Below are positions 22,802 to 32,916 of a DNA stretch of 64,000 nt, in pieces. Location of the stretch: positions 396,585-460,584 of the forward strand of contig JAUHYD010000001.1 in NCBI GenBank assembly GCA_030426665.1, given 5' to 3'. Position 1 is the stretch's first letter; each line of letters opens with the position of its first letter. The notes beneath the pieces were generated by a model. That model was given only the letters and a program-made list of their open reading frames with translations, did not search any database and had not been told where the DNA came from. The stretch comes from Bacteroidia bacterium (lineage in GTDB: Bacteria; Bacteroidota; Bacteroidia; Chitinophagales; Chitinophagaceae). Made by a program: the position numbers and the translations under genes.

Positions 22802-25800
22802 CTATCGCAACAGCGTTACGTTACCTTGCTTCTTAAATACTGTTCCTGATTTAGAAACCGCACTCACTTCGTACACGTACACGCCTACAGGCTGTGGCTT
22901 GCCATTCAGCGTACCATCCCAACCCTCGTCTATGTTTGTTGTCTCAAACATGAGGTTACCCCATCGGTTGTATACCCGGAAGTAGCGTAGTGTTGCTAAC
23001 CCTCTGCGTATTACTTTGAACTTGTCATTGATTCCTCTACCTGGAGCAAACGCATTCGGCAACGTAAGTACCGCCTCTGTATTTACGTTTATGCTTATGG
23101 AATCTTTTGTAAGGCAACCCCATTCAGTAACACCTGTCACTACATACTTAGTACTTATTACCGGAGAAGCCAACGGATTCGATACAAACTTTGCACTCAA
23201 ACCACCTGATGGCGTCCAGCTAAACTGCGTACAGTTGGTCGCAGGCTCAATCTGGTAGTTCTCACCCGGATATAGTGTTACTGAATCTTCAAGAGATATC
23301 ACCGCATCGGCTTTTACTGTAAGCGAAACATAAGCTGTATCTGTACAATTATACATATTAGATGTTACCACCTTGTACTTAGTGTCTGTCTCGGGGCGCG
23401 CTATTACTACAGCACCGGCGGTATCACTCAGGTACATATCCGGATACCATCTGAAGTAGGCAACTGCATCGGTGTTTACCGCAGTTAGTATGACAGAGTC
23501 ACGAGGACACACTGTACGGTCTTTGCTTACCGTTACCGTTGGTGTCGGATCTACTTTTACCCTTATCGAATCCATCGCACTGGTACAATTCTCTACGGTC
23601 TGATTCACATAATAGTACGTTACACCAACCGCATCTGTCTGTGGCTTTGGAGCTTCAGGAGTACTTGTACCGGTAGGGTCTGCGCTAGAATACCACAATA
23701 AGTTATCTCCTACTGCCTGCAGATATGGTGCATCATAGTATTGGCAATATGTCAACCACTTAACCCAAGGTGCAGATGGTGTAGGATTTACGACCACCGT
23801 ATGGCTTAGTGTCTTATAACAACCGTTAAAGAACGCAGTAACATGATACACACCACCATACTCGGTACTTACAGGCGTCCTTATCGGGTCCTGTGCTGCC
23901 GAGAAGAACGTGTATGGCCCCGTCCAGTTAAACACAGCGCCCGGATTACTGGTTGCAGTCAGCAATATGGAATCTCCATCACCCGAACACACGGGCGAAT
24001 TGCTTGAAACAGTCAACAATGGCGTCGGAGTAATAGTTGCGGTTGTGGATGCAGTTACAGAGCAAGCACCCAGGGAAACCACCACTGAATACACACCGGA
24101 CGCAGCAGGTGTTGCCGGCACAATTACGGGATTTGCCTCTGTAGATGTAAAAGAAGAAGGACCGCCCCATTCGTAACCCACACCTCCTGAACCTGAATAA
24201 CAGTACAATTTCAAGGTATCACCTTCACACAAAGTAGGACCAGGCACACCCGGACTATTGCTACTAATTGTAGGTGTCTCAGGAGTACTGTCAACCACTA
24301 CCGTTATTGTAGCCATATCCGACGCACATCCGTTCAAAGTAACCACCACCGAATACGTGCCGCTATTGGCCGTTATCGCAGGATCTATGGTCGGGAATTG
24401 CAAACCGGATGTATAGGCCAGCGGTCCCGTCCAGTCGAATGTGGAGCCAGCGGGGGCCGTGGTTGTCAGGTTCAGCGGAGTTCCGGAACAGACGGGCGAA
24501 TTACTACCCAATGTAGGTACCGGAGTCGGCCGCACATCTATATCTATTGTTGCTGAGTTTGTGCAAGTCCCGCGTGTCACCGTAACGGTATAGGTACCAT
24601 TGGCGGTCAATGGAGCCACCGGAATCACCGGATTCTGATCAAACGATGTATAACCCGAAGGTCCGGCCCAGCTATACGTTATTGCCGGAGTCACACAGTC
24701 TGCAAATAACTTGATTGTATCACCCTCACATATAAAGCTATTGCTACTCACCGTCGGCACAGCAGGAGTAGAATCGACGACTACGTTAATGATGCTGCTA
24801 TCAACACAACCACCGAACGTCGCGACGACCGTGTATGGCCCGGAGTATGATGTAGGAGCGAACGGTCGCCCGGGATCAGATAGGGTTGATGTAAACCCAT
24901 CCGGTCCTGTCCATACCCAGGTTTCACCTACCGAGTCTGGACTAGAATAGAGCAAAAGCGTATTCCCTGAGCACAAAGGTGCGTTATAGGTTGCGGTAAT
25001 GACTGGCTTAGGCTTAAATAGCACGTGAGTTTCAGTTGTATCACTAACTGCACCTACTGTTTTTATGACATAATACCATCCGGTATCGGCCATCGTAATA
25101 TGAGGTATGTCAACGTACTGTGTGAACCCTCTAAGCGGACCAACAATAGTTGGGCCATACCATACGTAACTTGCACCTGTAGAATCTCCGTGAGCTCTGA
25201 GTTTCAATGTGTCATCAACACAAACTCTGCTTGTATCGGGGCTGTTGCTTGTGGCCCTGAAATCAGGAATTACTGTCAGGTAAATTATTTTCTCATCGCA
25301 GGACAATCCGCCTGTTCCTGTATTAGATCCAGTAATAGTATAAGTCGTAGGACCAGACAAACTACCAAATGTCACATCGACACTTGTTCCGGTAGTGGCA
25401 GACAACCCTGTTGCCGGTGCCCATGTCCAGTCTGCCCAAGTCCAGGCACCTTCATCACCATACCATATATCTACAGTTACCGTTGGTATGCCGGGATAAT
25501 CACTTCCCAAAATAGTATCATATTCAGGAGTAGGTGCGGCAGCCATCGGCGGGAATGGTACATCTTCAACAGCCAGAACAGGGTCGCGCAAGGCACTATC
25601 TATGCTCTTAGAGCTGTCAAATACATAAGCGTATGCAACAACTGCACTATCGCCTGCGGCTATTGTCCCAATTCTAAAAGCTATCCAGATACCTACATCG
25701 CGTAAGTTATTAGAACCCTTTTCTCCGATTGCACCTCCTGTAGTAGGCAGCGCCCACAAGCTGGCGGGGGTCGTTGACGGAGAAAGGCCTGATGCCAGAT

Positions 25801-26575
25801 AGCCGCATTTCGCTCTGCAGTCTTTTGCTGCCAGCGCCAGATAACTATTAATTGAGTCATATGCCGGGGTGCTTCCTGATGCAGCACGCTCTCCGTTTGC
25901 GCTTACCATTACCCTATTAGAAGCATCTTCATTTTGATGCACAATTCTATTTCTCGTTGTTGCTCCACCACCCCAAAAGGAAACGTTATCGGGGTCCAAA
26001 GTTCGCTCGAAATAAATATCTGTAATTGGTGCCGAGGTAGTATTGTATAGTTTGGCCGTCATTACAATCCATGAAGCAAATGTATCTATCCTTGTTTCCT
26101 GTTTTACATCAATTCCGCCTACGCCGCCTTCCCAGTTATTTATCAATCGACCACCCGCATTACTATAACCAACAATTGTACCGGGAACATCATACTCTCC
26201 CGAACACAATCCCCCCCAGGCTCCATTACGATACTCAGTCGCACCAATCTGCAAACTCCAACCTTCCTGAGGATAACCGGGCTGAGAATAAGGTCCCATT
26301 AACGCGGGAGACCCGGTCCCCCACCCGTCATGCCCCCAATCATAGGACATGTCCATGGCAATACCGGGAGTAAACGTTGTAGTAGCACCACAACATGGGT
26401 GCGAGTGATAGGTCGCCGGCGATGAACAGGTCCCGAATCCCCCCATTTGGTTTATCCCAACCTCAACCCAAGCACCTTGCAGAAAACAATCGGTTCCTAC
26501 TATTTGCGCGTTTGAAGAAAAAGCTGACAGGAGTGTTATCGCAACTATTATTGGTAGAAGACTACGCATTCTCAT
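22802..26575 (-). CDS. Large secreted Ig/PKD-repeat protein with gliding-motility (type B) C-terminus
   Basis: The 1257-residue protein begins with a signal peptide (LLPIIVAITLLSAFSSNAQ). Residues about 25-340 form a unique domain rich in W, G and Y with GFGTCSSPATYHSHPCC. From about 430 to 960 come at least six Ig-like units marked by W-x-GP-x-x-[FY]-x-S and ending in a Cys (for example WTGPDGFTSTLSDP, WAGPSGYTSFDQNP, WGGPSSFTSTEANP). The last 95 residues (LTLPNAFAPGRGINDKF … FRVYNRWGNLMFETT … GWDGTLNGKPQPVGVYVYEV) are the CHU_C/gliding-motility C-terminal domain, which directs export by the type IX system with covalent or SprF-linked surface display. The likely role is adhesion or surface structure. 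Confidence 0.85.
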   Translation of the reverse strand: MRMRSLLPIIVAITLLSAFSSNAQIVGTDCFLQGAWVEVGINQMGGFGTCSSPATYHSHPCCGATTTFTPGIAMDMSYDWGHDGWGTGSPALMGPYSQPGYPQEGWSLQIGATEYRNGAWGGLCSGEYDVPGTIVGYSNAGGRLINNWEGGVGGIDVKQETRIDTFASWIVMTAKLYNTTSAPITDIYFERTLDPDNVSFWGGGATTRNRIVHQNEDASNRVMVSANGERAASGSTPAYDSINSYLALAAKDCRAKCGYLASGLSPSTTPASLWALPTTGGAIGEKGSNNLRDVGIWIAFRIGTIAAGDSAVVAYAYVFDSSKSIDSALRDPVLAVEDVPFPPMAAAPTPEYDTILGSDYPGIPTVTVDIWYGDEGAWTWADWTWAPATGLSATTGTSVDVTFGSLSGPTTYTITGSNTGTGGLSCDEKIIYLTVIPDFRATSNSPDTSRVCVDDTLKLRAHGDSTGASYVWYGPTIVGPLRGFTQYVDIPHITMADTGWYYVIKTVGAVSDTTETHVLFKPKPVITATYNAPLCSGNTLLLYSSPDSVGETWVWTGPDGFTSTLSDPGRPFAPTSYSGPYTVVATFGGCVDSSIINVVVDSTPAVPTVSSNSFICEGDTIKLFADCVTPAITYSWAGPSGYTSFDQNPVIPVAPLTANGTYTVTVTRGTCTNSATIDIDVRPTPVPTLGSNSPVCSGTPLNLTTTAPAGSTFDWTGPLAYTSGLQFPTIDPAITANSGTYSVVVTLNGCASDMATITVVVDSTPETPTISSNSPGVPGPTLCEGDTLKLYCYSGSGGVGYEWGGPSSFTSTEANPVIVPATPAASGVYSVVVSLGACSVTASTTATITPTPLLTVSSNSPVCSGDGDSILLTATSNPGAVFNWTGPYTFFSAAQDPIRTPVSTEYGGVYHVTAFFNGCYKTLSHTVVVNPTPSAPWVKWLTYCQYYDAPYLQAVGDNLLWYSSADPTGTSTPEAPKPQTDAVGVTYYYVNQTVENCTSAMDSIRVKVDPTPTVTVSKDRTVCPRDSVILTAVNTDAVAYFRWYPDMYLSDTAGAVVIARPETDTKYKVVTSNMYNCTDTAYVSLTVKADAVISLEDSVTLYPGENYQIEPATNCTQFSWTPSGGLSAKFVSNPLASPVISTKYVVTGVTEWGCLTKDSISINVNTEAVLTLPNAFAPGRGINDKFKVIRRGLATLRYFRVYNRWGNLMFETTNIDEGWDGTLNGKPQPVGVYVYEVSAVSKSGTVFKKQGNVTLLR

Positions 26576-27230
26576 AATCTCAAATTTAAGAAAATAAACA
26601 ACTATTGTCTGTAACTTCGATGAGGTTCCAGAGCATTAAGATAATAAAATTATTTAACAATAAAACGATTTACATAATTGGCGTAATATCGTCCCACACA
26701 TATAAAGACAGACTTTTTTCAAAAAAAGTTTGTCATTGTTGATTTATATTTTTAGTTATATATATAGAAAGACTAAAAAACTAAAAATCAAATACTTACA
26801 TACTATGTAAAATAATCTTTATTTCACTACTACACATCGCCATATAAAATATTGAAATATATGTATTCCTTGAATAAAAATAAGTTATTTCAAAAACCAT
26901 AACATTTGAAGGGCAATTTGTCTTTCTTTTGAACAATTTCCCCAAAATAGGAATAGCACCTTCTTGGTTCAAATTCACATCTTCCTGCCAATCCGCCCAC
27001 CATCCCAACCCGGTTATTCCCAGATTGAATTGAATTTCCTGATCACCGCAATTTTAGAACGTACAGTAGTAACTCAAAGTCCATAACCCAAATTGACCTG
27101 CATAAACAAATTGTCATTTACGTTATTGCCGTAGTCAGATTACTTGCAGGACTCAAGACTACTTTGGCATTGTAACGAAAATATTTTGCGGATACAGAGG
27201 CAAAAAAAAATTGTAAGACAACCGCAAACA
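26576..27230. other. AT-rich intergenic region with a hairpin and a possible gene remnant
   Basis: A hairpin with arms GACAGACTTTTTT (26707-26719) and AAAAAAAGTTTGTC (26721-26734) is present. Minus-strand frames from about 27050 to 26860 read in two pieces (GDQEIQFNLGITGLGWWADW and then NLNQEGAIPILGKLFKR), with a stop just upstream, which could be what is left of an outer-membrane protein gene. No intact gene is supported. Confidence 0.35.
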
Positions 27231-27260
27231 AAAAAAGATGGGTGCGTTGCCGCACCCATC
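27231..27260 (-). terminator. Terminator of typA
   Basis: On the minus strand GATGGGTGCG (27260-27251 complement) and CGCACCCATC form a perfect 10-bp stem (27237-27246 with 27251-27260) with a TTGC/GCAA loop, followed by T6. It lies 27 bp after the typA stop. Confidence 0.85.
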
Positions 27261-27286
27261 CGAAAATTATTCAAACAAGATGTTGT

Positions 27287-29095
27287 TTAGGCATCAGCCT
27301 TCATCATCTTCTGATATTTCTTACGATCTTCCTCATCCAGCATAATCTTGCGGAGACGTATATTCTGAGGCGTTACTTCAATACACTCATCCTGCTGAAT
27401 ATACTCCATGCACTCTTCAAGCGTCATTTCTATCTTAGGAGTAATACGCACACTGTCATCAGTACCACTGGAACGCATGTTCGTCAACTTTTTGGTTTCC
27501 GCCACATTTACTACCAGGTCTCCCGGCTTAATGTGCTCCCCGATGATCTGACCGCCATAAAGCTCCTGACCCGGGTCGATAAAGAACGAACCTCTATCTT
27601 GCAACTTATCAATTGAATATCCGGTAGCCTTTCCAGCAGATTTTGCAAGCAAAACTCCGTTACCACGACCGGGGATAAACCCTTTCCAAGGTTTGTATTC
27701 CAGGAATCGATGCGCCATAACCGCTTCTCCTGCTGTATTGGTCAGCATTTGCGAGCGCAATCCGATAAGACCACGAGATGGCATATCGAACTCTACGTGC
27801 TGCATTTCACCCTTTGTTTCCATTACCAGCATCTCGCCCTTGCGTTGTGTCACAAGGTCAATCACCTTGCCACTATATTCAGAAGGAACATCAACTACCA
27901 ATAATTCGTATGGCTCACACTTCTTGCCATCAATTTCTTTTGTAATTACCTGCGGCTGACCCACTGTAAGCTCGTACCCTTCCCTACGCATTGTCTCTAC
28001 CAATACACTCAAGTGAAGAATACCGCGACCAAACACCATAAACTTATCTGCGTCATCAGTTTCCTGTACACGCAATGCCAGATTCTTTTCCAGCTCCTTC
28101 ATCAATCTATCGCGAATGTGACGACTAGTTACAAACTTACCTTCCTTTCCAAAGAACGGAGAGTTGTTGATGCTGAACTGCATGTTCATTGTTGGCTCGT
28201 CGATGGCAATAATCTTGATAGCTTCCGGGTTTTCCGCATCGGCAATAGTTTCACCAATCTGAAACCCTTCAATACCTACCACAGCACACAAGTCACCGCA
28301 TTGAACTTCCGAAACGCGTTTTTTGCCCATATCCACAAACACATACAACTCCTTTATTCTGCTTCGCTGCATGGTACCGTCAACCTTGCAAAGCATAACA
28401 GGCTGTCCTTCCTTCAGGACACCACGTGTAACCTTACCAATAGCAATACGACCCAGGAAAGATGAATAATCAAGTGATGTAATCTGCATCTGCACCGGTC
28501 CTTCAACTACAGTTGGTGGTGGTACTTTTTCAAGTATTGTATCTAACAGTACAGTTATATCCTCTGTAGGCTCCAATGAGGTATTGAACCAACCTTGTTT
28601 TGAAGAACCATATATTGTTGGGAAGTTAAGCTGCTCTTCAGTAGCATCCAGCTGGAAGAACAATTCGAATACGGCATCGTGCACTTCATCAGGACGACAG
28701 TTGGGCTTATCTACCTTATTGATTACTACTATTGGGTGTAAGTTGAGGTTAAGCGCCTTCTGCAGTACAAATCTTGTTTGCGGCATAGGGCCTTCGAAAG
28801 CATCTACCAACAGCAATACACCATCAGCCATCTTCAATACACGCTCTACCTCTCCACCAAAGTCGGCGTGACCCGGTGTGTCAATTACATTAATCTTAAC
28901 GTCTTTGTAGGTAACAGACACGTTTTTGGCAAGAATGGTGATACCACGCTCGCGCTCCAGATCATTGCTATCCATTATCAGGTCACCAGTTTCCTGGTTG
29001 TCACGAAACACATTTGTTGTGTGTAGAATCTTATCAACCAGTGTTGTTTTTCCGTGGTCAACGTGGGCAATGATGGCAATGTTACGAATATCCAT
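27287..29095 (-). CDS. typA: TypA/BipA ribosome-associated GTPase
   Basis: The 602-residue protein is a translational GTPase of the BipA/TypA family, which binds the 70S ribosome and helps 50S assembly and growth in stress or cold. The G motifs are all present: AHVDHGKTTL (G1), RERGITI (G2), DTPGHADFGGEVERV (G3) and NKVDKP (G4). The EF-G-like domain II, the domain III and V region and the BipA-specific C-terminal domain (RGLIGLRSQMLTNTAGEAVM … GRGNGVLLAKSAGKATGYS) follow in order. The length is typical. It has its own terminator. A terminator-like hairpin stands unusually close in front of its start (29128-29165). Confidence 0.95.
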   Translation of the reverse strand: MDIRNIAIIAHVDHGKTTLVDKILHTTNVFRDNQETGDLIMDSNDLERERGITILAKNVSVTYKDVKINVIDTPGHADFGGEVERVLKMADGVLLLVDAFEGPMPQTRFVLQKALNLNLHPIVVINKVDKPNCRPDEVHDAVFELFFQLDATEEQLNFPTIYGSSKQGWFNTSLEPTEDITVLLDTILEKVPPPTVVEGPVQMQITSLDYSSFLGRIAIGKVTRGVLKEGQPVMLCKVDGTMQRSRIKELYVFVDMGKKRVSEVQCGDLCAVVGIEGFQIGETIADAENPEAIKIIAIDEPTMNMQFSINNSPFFGKEGKFVTSRHIRDRLMKELEKNLALRVQETDDADKFMVFGRGILHLSVLVETMRREGYELTVGQPQVITKEIDGKKCEPYELLVVDVPSEYSGKVIDLVTQRKGEMLVMETKGEMQHVEFDMPSRGLIGLRSQMLTNTAGEAVMAHRFLEYKPWKGFIPGRGNGVLLAKSAGKATGYSIDKLQDRGSFFIDPGQELYGGQIIGEHIKPGDLVVNVAETKKLTNMRSSGTDDSVRITPKIEMTLEECMEYIQQDECIEVTPQNIRLRKIMLDEEDRKKYQKMMKADA

Positions 29096-29127
29096 TTTTT
29101 GTTTTTTTGTCGCTTTTTCTTCTGTTT

Positions 29128-29165
29128 AAAAAAAATCCCCTCCTATATAAAAAACAGGAAGGGGT
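29128..29165 (-). terminator. Terminator-like hairpin immediately upstream of typA
   Basis: On the minus strand AGGAAGGGG-type arm (29164-29156, read as CCCCTTCCT) pairs with AGGAGGGG (29144-29137; one bulge) and runs into T8. It ends only about 33 bp before the typA ATG. It could end an upstream transcript or act as an attenuator in the typA leader. Confidence 0.5.
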
Positions 29166-29357
29166 GTTTTTCAGCGTGCAAAAGTACGGAATATATCTAT
29201 ACGAAAGTCATTTATGAGTTAACTGTAAATAAAGTATTGTTAACATGGGAAGGGCGACTGAAGTATTGTCTATCGGATTGCATTGAGGCCTTAGTTTCAA
29301 GAGAAGTCACCCCCCAACAAGTATTTTTTCTACATTTATGTTTTAAATGGCACATTT

Positions 29358-30920
29358 ATGAAATTATTGATAGTAATTCTTGTTTTCCTTTTTGGTGCAA
29401 CATTTACTCATGCCCAAAGTATTGATACAGCTTTTTATTCACTGGCAAAGAAACAAAATGCCCTCATGAAAGCTGCCTATGAAAGTAAAGATCCCGATGC
29501 ATACAAGCTACACTTCACAGTTCTGTATGAAGCCTACAAAAAGCTCTCCAAAGAAAATCGATCTTACTATAAAAGTGAGATTGTGGGTGACCGATATGAT
29601 ATGGCTTGCACCTACGCAATCGCCGGCAGGAAGAAAGAAGCACTGGATTGTTTGGAACAGTCAAAATACTATGATTATCAGCACCTCAGAGAAGACCCTG
29701 ATATGGATCTCCTACGTGATGACCCTCGCTTTGACAAATATGTGGAGTTGGCAGAAAACAAGACCAATAAGTTGCTAATTCTGCAAAAGGCTGCAGCATA
29801 CAATCGCAAATCGAATGCGAACCTGCCTATGTTCAAATACATGAAAGTGGACAATAAGCATCTTAAGGAATTGACAGAAAAGTATAAGTTGGATTCAATT
29901 GCAGGAAATGGCAGCACACAATTGAGAATCATACGACTAATGCGATGGGTGCACAATATGGTTGCCCATGACGGCTCTAAAGGCAACCCAAAAGGAATGA
30001 ACGCAAGTAACTTATTGACTGTTTGCAGACACGATAAAAAAACCGTCAACTGCAGAGGGATGGCTACAATACTCAACGAAGTTTATCTGGCCATGGGGTA
30101 TAAATCACGGATTGTTACCTGCTTACCCAAAGACCCTGATGACAACGACTGCCATGTAATAACGACAGTATTTTCTGAACAACACCGCAAATGGCTCTGG
30201 ATGGACCCGACATTCATGGCCTACGTTATGGACGAGCGAGGCAATCTGCTTAGCATAGAAGAGGTAAGAGACCGGCTAAGAAAAAAACAAATAGTGGTGC
30301 TCAATGCCGACGCCAATCATAATAACTACAATGTTCAGTCCGTGGATTACTATCTGGAATACTACATGGCGAAAAATCTATACAAATTGCAGTGCCCTGC
30401 TGTAAGTGAATACAACCACGAAACACCAAAAAAAGACAGAATACGCAAGTATATAACGTTGGTACCCGGCGACGACATGCGTGAATCATATTCATCCACC
30501 CGAAAAGACGGCATGAACAGCCTGAAATACTATTTCACTTCTGACCCAAAAATGTTTTGGAGTGCGCCAGCCGGGCAACAACCGTCAGACTTCAAAAAAG
30601 CAATGAGCCGCTTCCAACGGAATTATAATGAAAGAAATGCAACTGCCGTACAGAATAGTTTTGCCGAAAATTGGAGAAAAGAAGCAAAGCAATTCTGGAG
30701 TACTGGCAACGCGAACAGAATTTATGAAAAGTATGGTCGCATGCAATCTTATCAGTTTCTTGGATTCGGAAAAGAAGACGGTGTAGCATTGTTCAGGGTA
30801 GTTTGTGATAAATCCACCCATGCCATGGGCATCACACTCAACGATGCCGGACATTTCGGGACATTCCGTTTTCAAACTTCGTCTCCGGAAATCACAAAAA
30901 TGATGCAATCCGTCAACTAA
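29358..30920 (+). CDS. Exported transglutaminase-like protein
   Basis: The 520-residue protein has a signal peptide (LLIVILVFLFGATFTHAQ). A TPR-like helical stretch follows (about 70-130, DMACTYAIAGRKKEALDCLEQ…DDPRFDKYVE, the 'TPR end-of-group' form). The central part carries the Cys-His-Asp triad of transglutaminase/protease-like folds: C232 (TVNCRGMATILNEVYLAMGYKSR), H266 (DCHVITTVF) and D283 (WLWMDPTF). Such periplasmic proteins may cross-link or cut peptides. The C-terminal 150 residues have no clear motif. It converges with the lipoprotein gene (10-bp gap). Substrate and partner are unknown. Confidence 0.75.
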   Translation: MKLLIVILVFLFGATFTHAQSIDTAFYSLAKKQNALMKAAYESKDPDAYKLHFTVLYEAYKKLSKENRSYYKSEIVGDRYDMACTYAIAGRKKEALDCLEQSKYYDYQHLREDPDMDLLRDDPRFDKYVELAENKTNKLLILQKAAAYNRKSNANLPMFKYMKVDNKHLKELTEKYKLDSIAGNGSTQLRIIRLMRWVHNMVAHDGSKGNPKGMNASNLLTVCRHDKKTVNCRGMATILNEVYLAMGYKSRIVTCLPKDPDDNDCHVITTVFSEQHRKWLWMDPTFMAYVMDERGNLLSIEEVRDRLRKKQIVVLNADANHNNYNVQSVDYYLEYYMAKNLYKLQCPAVSEYNHETPKKDRIRKYITLVPGDDMRESYSSTRKDGMNSLKYYFTSDPKMFWSAPAGQQPSDFKKAMSRFQRNYNERNATAVQNSFAENWRKEAKQFWSTGNANRIYEKYGRMQSYQFLGFGKEDGVALFRVVCDKSTHAMGITLNDAGHFGTFRFQTSSPEITKMMQSVN

Positions 30921-30930
30921 ATTGATATTA

Positions 30931-31503
30931 TCAAGGGTTGAGAATTATATGCTCTTCCTTCAACTTTTGATCTATCAGTGCCGGGTCATCGGTCTTACGT
31001 CGGATGTCAATTAGCTTATGAAAGCCTGAGTTAAACATTGTTTTGAGCAACGCCCGACCCCGCTTGCTTTCAGGAAGGCTTTCTTTTTCTACGTCAAGCG
31101 ACATCGATAACAATCCGGTTTGTTTATCAAGGCGTACAATCATCAATTTATTTGTCGCCATCCCGGATGCGGCATTGTCAGAAATCAAAACGTTCTCTTC
31201 TGCTTTCGTAAATATCACGTAATCAAATACGGAAGCTTCTTTTACAATCTTATTTATTGAACCGTCGAAAATATAACAGCTCATAACATATTGACTTCCG
31301 GATTTCTTTATTCTGATAAAAAGGGGCGATTCCACCACTCCGGAATCAGTCATCGTTCGACCCCGTGATTGCCATTGAGGAAAAGCGGCGCCATCAAATT
31401 CAGCATTTACATTTTTATTCCAGACTCCTGTAAGCTGGTCATATTGGCTACATGAAGAGAGTATGGCTGACAGCCCTATCAGTAAGTATAGTACATTTTT
31501 CAT
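30931..31503 (-). CDS. Lipoprotein of unknown function
   Basis: I place the start at the ATG at 31503 rather than 31560, because the frame then begins with a good lipoprotein signal: MKNVLYLLIGLSAILSSC, with lipobox LSSC and the lipidated Cys at residue 18. The 190-residue precursor contains beta-rich segments (LTGVWNKNVNAEFDG, PLFIRIKKSGSQYVMSCYIF) like those of small lipocalin-like or 'lipocalin_4'-type outer lipoproteins, but I cannot name the family. It should be anchored in a membrane facing the periplasm. Confidence 0.6.
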   Translation of the reverse strand: MKNVLYLLIGLSAILSSCSQYDQLTGVWNKNVNAEFDGAAFPQWQSRGRTMTDSGVVESPLFIRIKKSGSQYVMSCYIFDGSINKIVKEASVFDYVIFTKAEENVLISDNAASGMATNKLMIVRLDKQTGLLSMSLDVEKESLPESKRGRALLKTMFNSGFHKLIDIRRKTDDPALIDQKLKEEHIILNP

Positions 31504-31638
31504 AAGTTGCATTAAGACTAATGGTATTGTGTAAACATACTTATATTTTCCTATCACCAAATTGTTATCTTCCTTTTTTTCGTTAATTATGTACTATTGC
31601 TGTATTTTGTGTATCAAATTTTCTAAACTGAGTTTTGC

Positions 31639-32895
31639 ATGACCGAAACAGAACACACACCACCTCAAAAAAACAGAATTACACTTTATATACTTATCGC
31701 GATGGCTGCGGGAATCGCTATCGGCTTCTTTTTCAATCAGTATTACGATGGCAAACCAATAGCCGACAGAGACAGTATGCTGGAGCCTTTCACCATGTTG
31801 GCAGATGTATTTCTGCGCATGGTGAAAATGATAATTGCGCCGCTGGTATTCAGTACTTTAGTAGTAGGTGTTGCCAAGCAGGGAAATATAAAGTCTGTGG
31901 GAAGAATCGGAGGAAAAACCATGGCCTGGTTTATGAGCTTTTCCCTGATAAGCCTCATGCTCGGAATGATATTGGTCAACTTCTTCCAGCCCGGTTCCGC
32001 AATGAACCTACCACTCCCGGACGAGGCAAGTGAAGTGGTGGCACATGCCTCTCTTTCGCTTAAAGATTTTATCAGCCACATCTTCCCCGTAAGCATTATT
32101 GATGCGATGGCAAGGAATGAAATATTGCAAGTGGTGGTATTTTCAATATTTTTTGGTGTAGCAACAGCGGCAGTAGGAGAAAAAGGGGCTATTGTCATAA
32201 CTGTTCTTGATTCTGTTTCTCATATCATTCTGAAAGTGACTGCCTACATCATGAACTTCGCTCCTCTGGCGGTCTTGGGCGCGATGGTGGCAGTAATAGG
32301 CAAGCAGGGGTTAGGTATCCTCGGAACATATTCTCTGTTTATGAGCGAGTTCTATCTCGGATTGCTATTGTTGCTGCTGATACTACTTAGTGTAGCATGG
32401 CTATTTGTAGGCTGGAGGGTTGCTACGCTCTTAAGACACATTAAGGAGCCAATATTGCTGGCGTTTTCAACCAGCAGCAGCGAAGCTGCTTTCCCAAAAC
32501 TCATGCTCGAACTGGAGCGCTTTGGCTGCGATGAGAAAATCGTAAGCTTTGTGTTGCCACTCGGTTATTCGTTCAACCTCGATGGGTCTATGATGTACAT
32601 GTCCTTTGCCTCATTATTTATTGCACAGTGCTACGGCATACATTTGGACATCGGTACACAAATCAGCATGTTACTTGTGCTGATGATTACCAGTAAAGGT
32701 ATAGCAGGAGTACCACGTGCATCCTTAGTGGTTATTGCCGGAACACTGGCAACATTTGATGTGCCGGAGGCGGGAATAGCGTTACTGTTGGGCATAGACC
32801 CACTACTAGATATGGGGCGTGCCGCCACTAATGTTGTCGGGAATAGCGTCGCCACCGTTGCTATGAGTAAGTGGGAAGGAGTGTTGAAACAGTAA
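31639..32895 (+). CDS. Dicarboxylate/amino acid:cation symporter (DAACS family)
   Basis: The 418-residue protein has about eight membrane helices and the two re-entrant hairpins of the GltP/DctA family, which import glutamate, aspartate or C4-dicarboxylates with Na+ or H+. Key motifs are present: HP1 FSTSSSEAAFPKLM, TM7 NLDGSMMYMSFA (the NMDGT-type cation site, here N-L-D-G-S), HP2 GIAGVPRASLVVIAGTLATF and TM8 DPLLDMGRAATNVVGNSVATV with conserved D, R and N. The length is normal. The substrate cannot be told from sequence alone. The following membrane gene starts 21 bp later and may be co-transcribed. Confidence 0.9.
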   Translation: MTETEHTPPQKNRITLYILIAMAAGIAIGFFFNQYYDGKPIADRDSMLEPFTMLADVFLRMVKMIIAPLVFSTLVVGVAKQGNIKSVGRIGGKTMAWFMSFSLISLMLGMILVNFFQPGSAMNLPLPDEASEVVAHASLSLKDFISHIFPVSIIDAMARNEILQVVVFSIFFGVATAAVGEKGAIVITVLDSVSHIILKVTAYIMNFAPLAVLGAMVAVIGKQGLGILGTYSLFMSEFYLGLLLLLLILLSVAWLFVGWRVATLLRHIKEPILLAFSTSSSEAAFPKLMLELERFGCDEKIVSFVLPLGYSFNLDGSMMYMSFASLFIAQCYGIHLDIGTQISMLLVLMITSKGIAGVPRASLVVIAGTLATFDVPEAGIALLLGIDPLLDMGRAATNVVGNSVATVAMSKWEGVLKQ

Positions 32896-32916
32896 ATTCA
32901 TTCATCCCTGTCCGGC

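Noticed and set aside
23910..25705. Plus-strand ORFs opposite the 1257-residue T9SS protein
   Set aside because: Same reason: antisense frames over a repetitive coding region, with no own start context.
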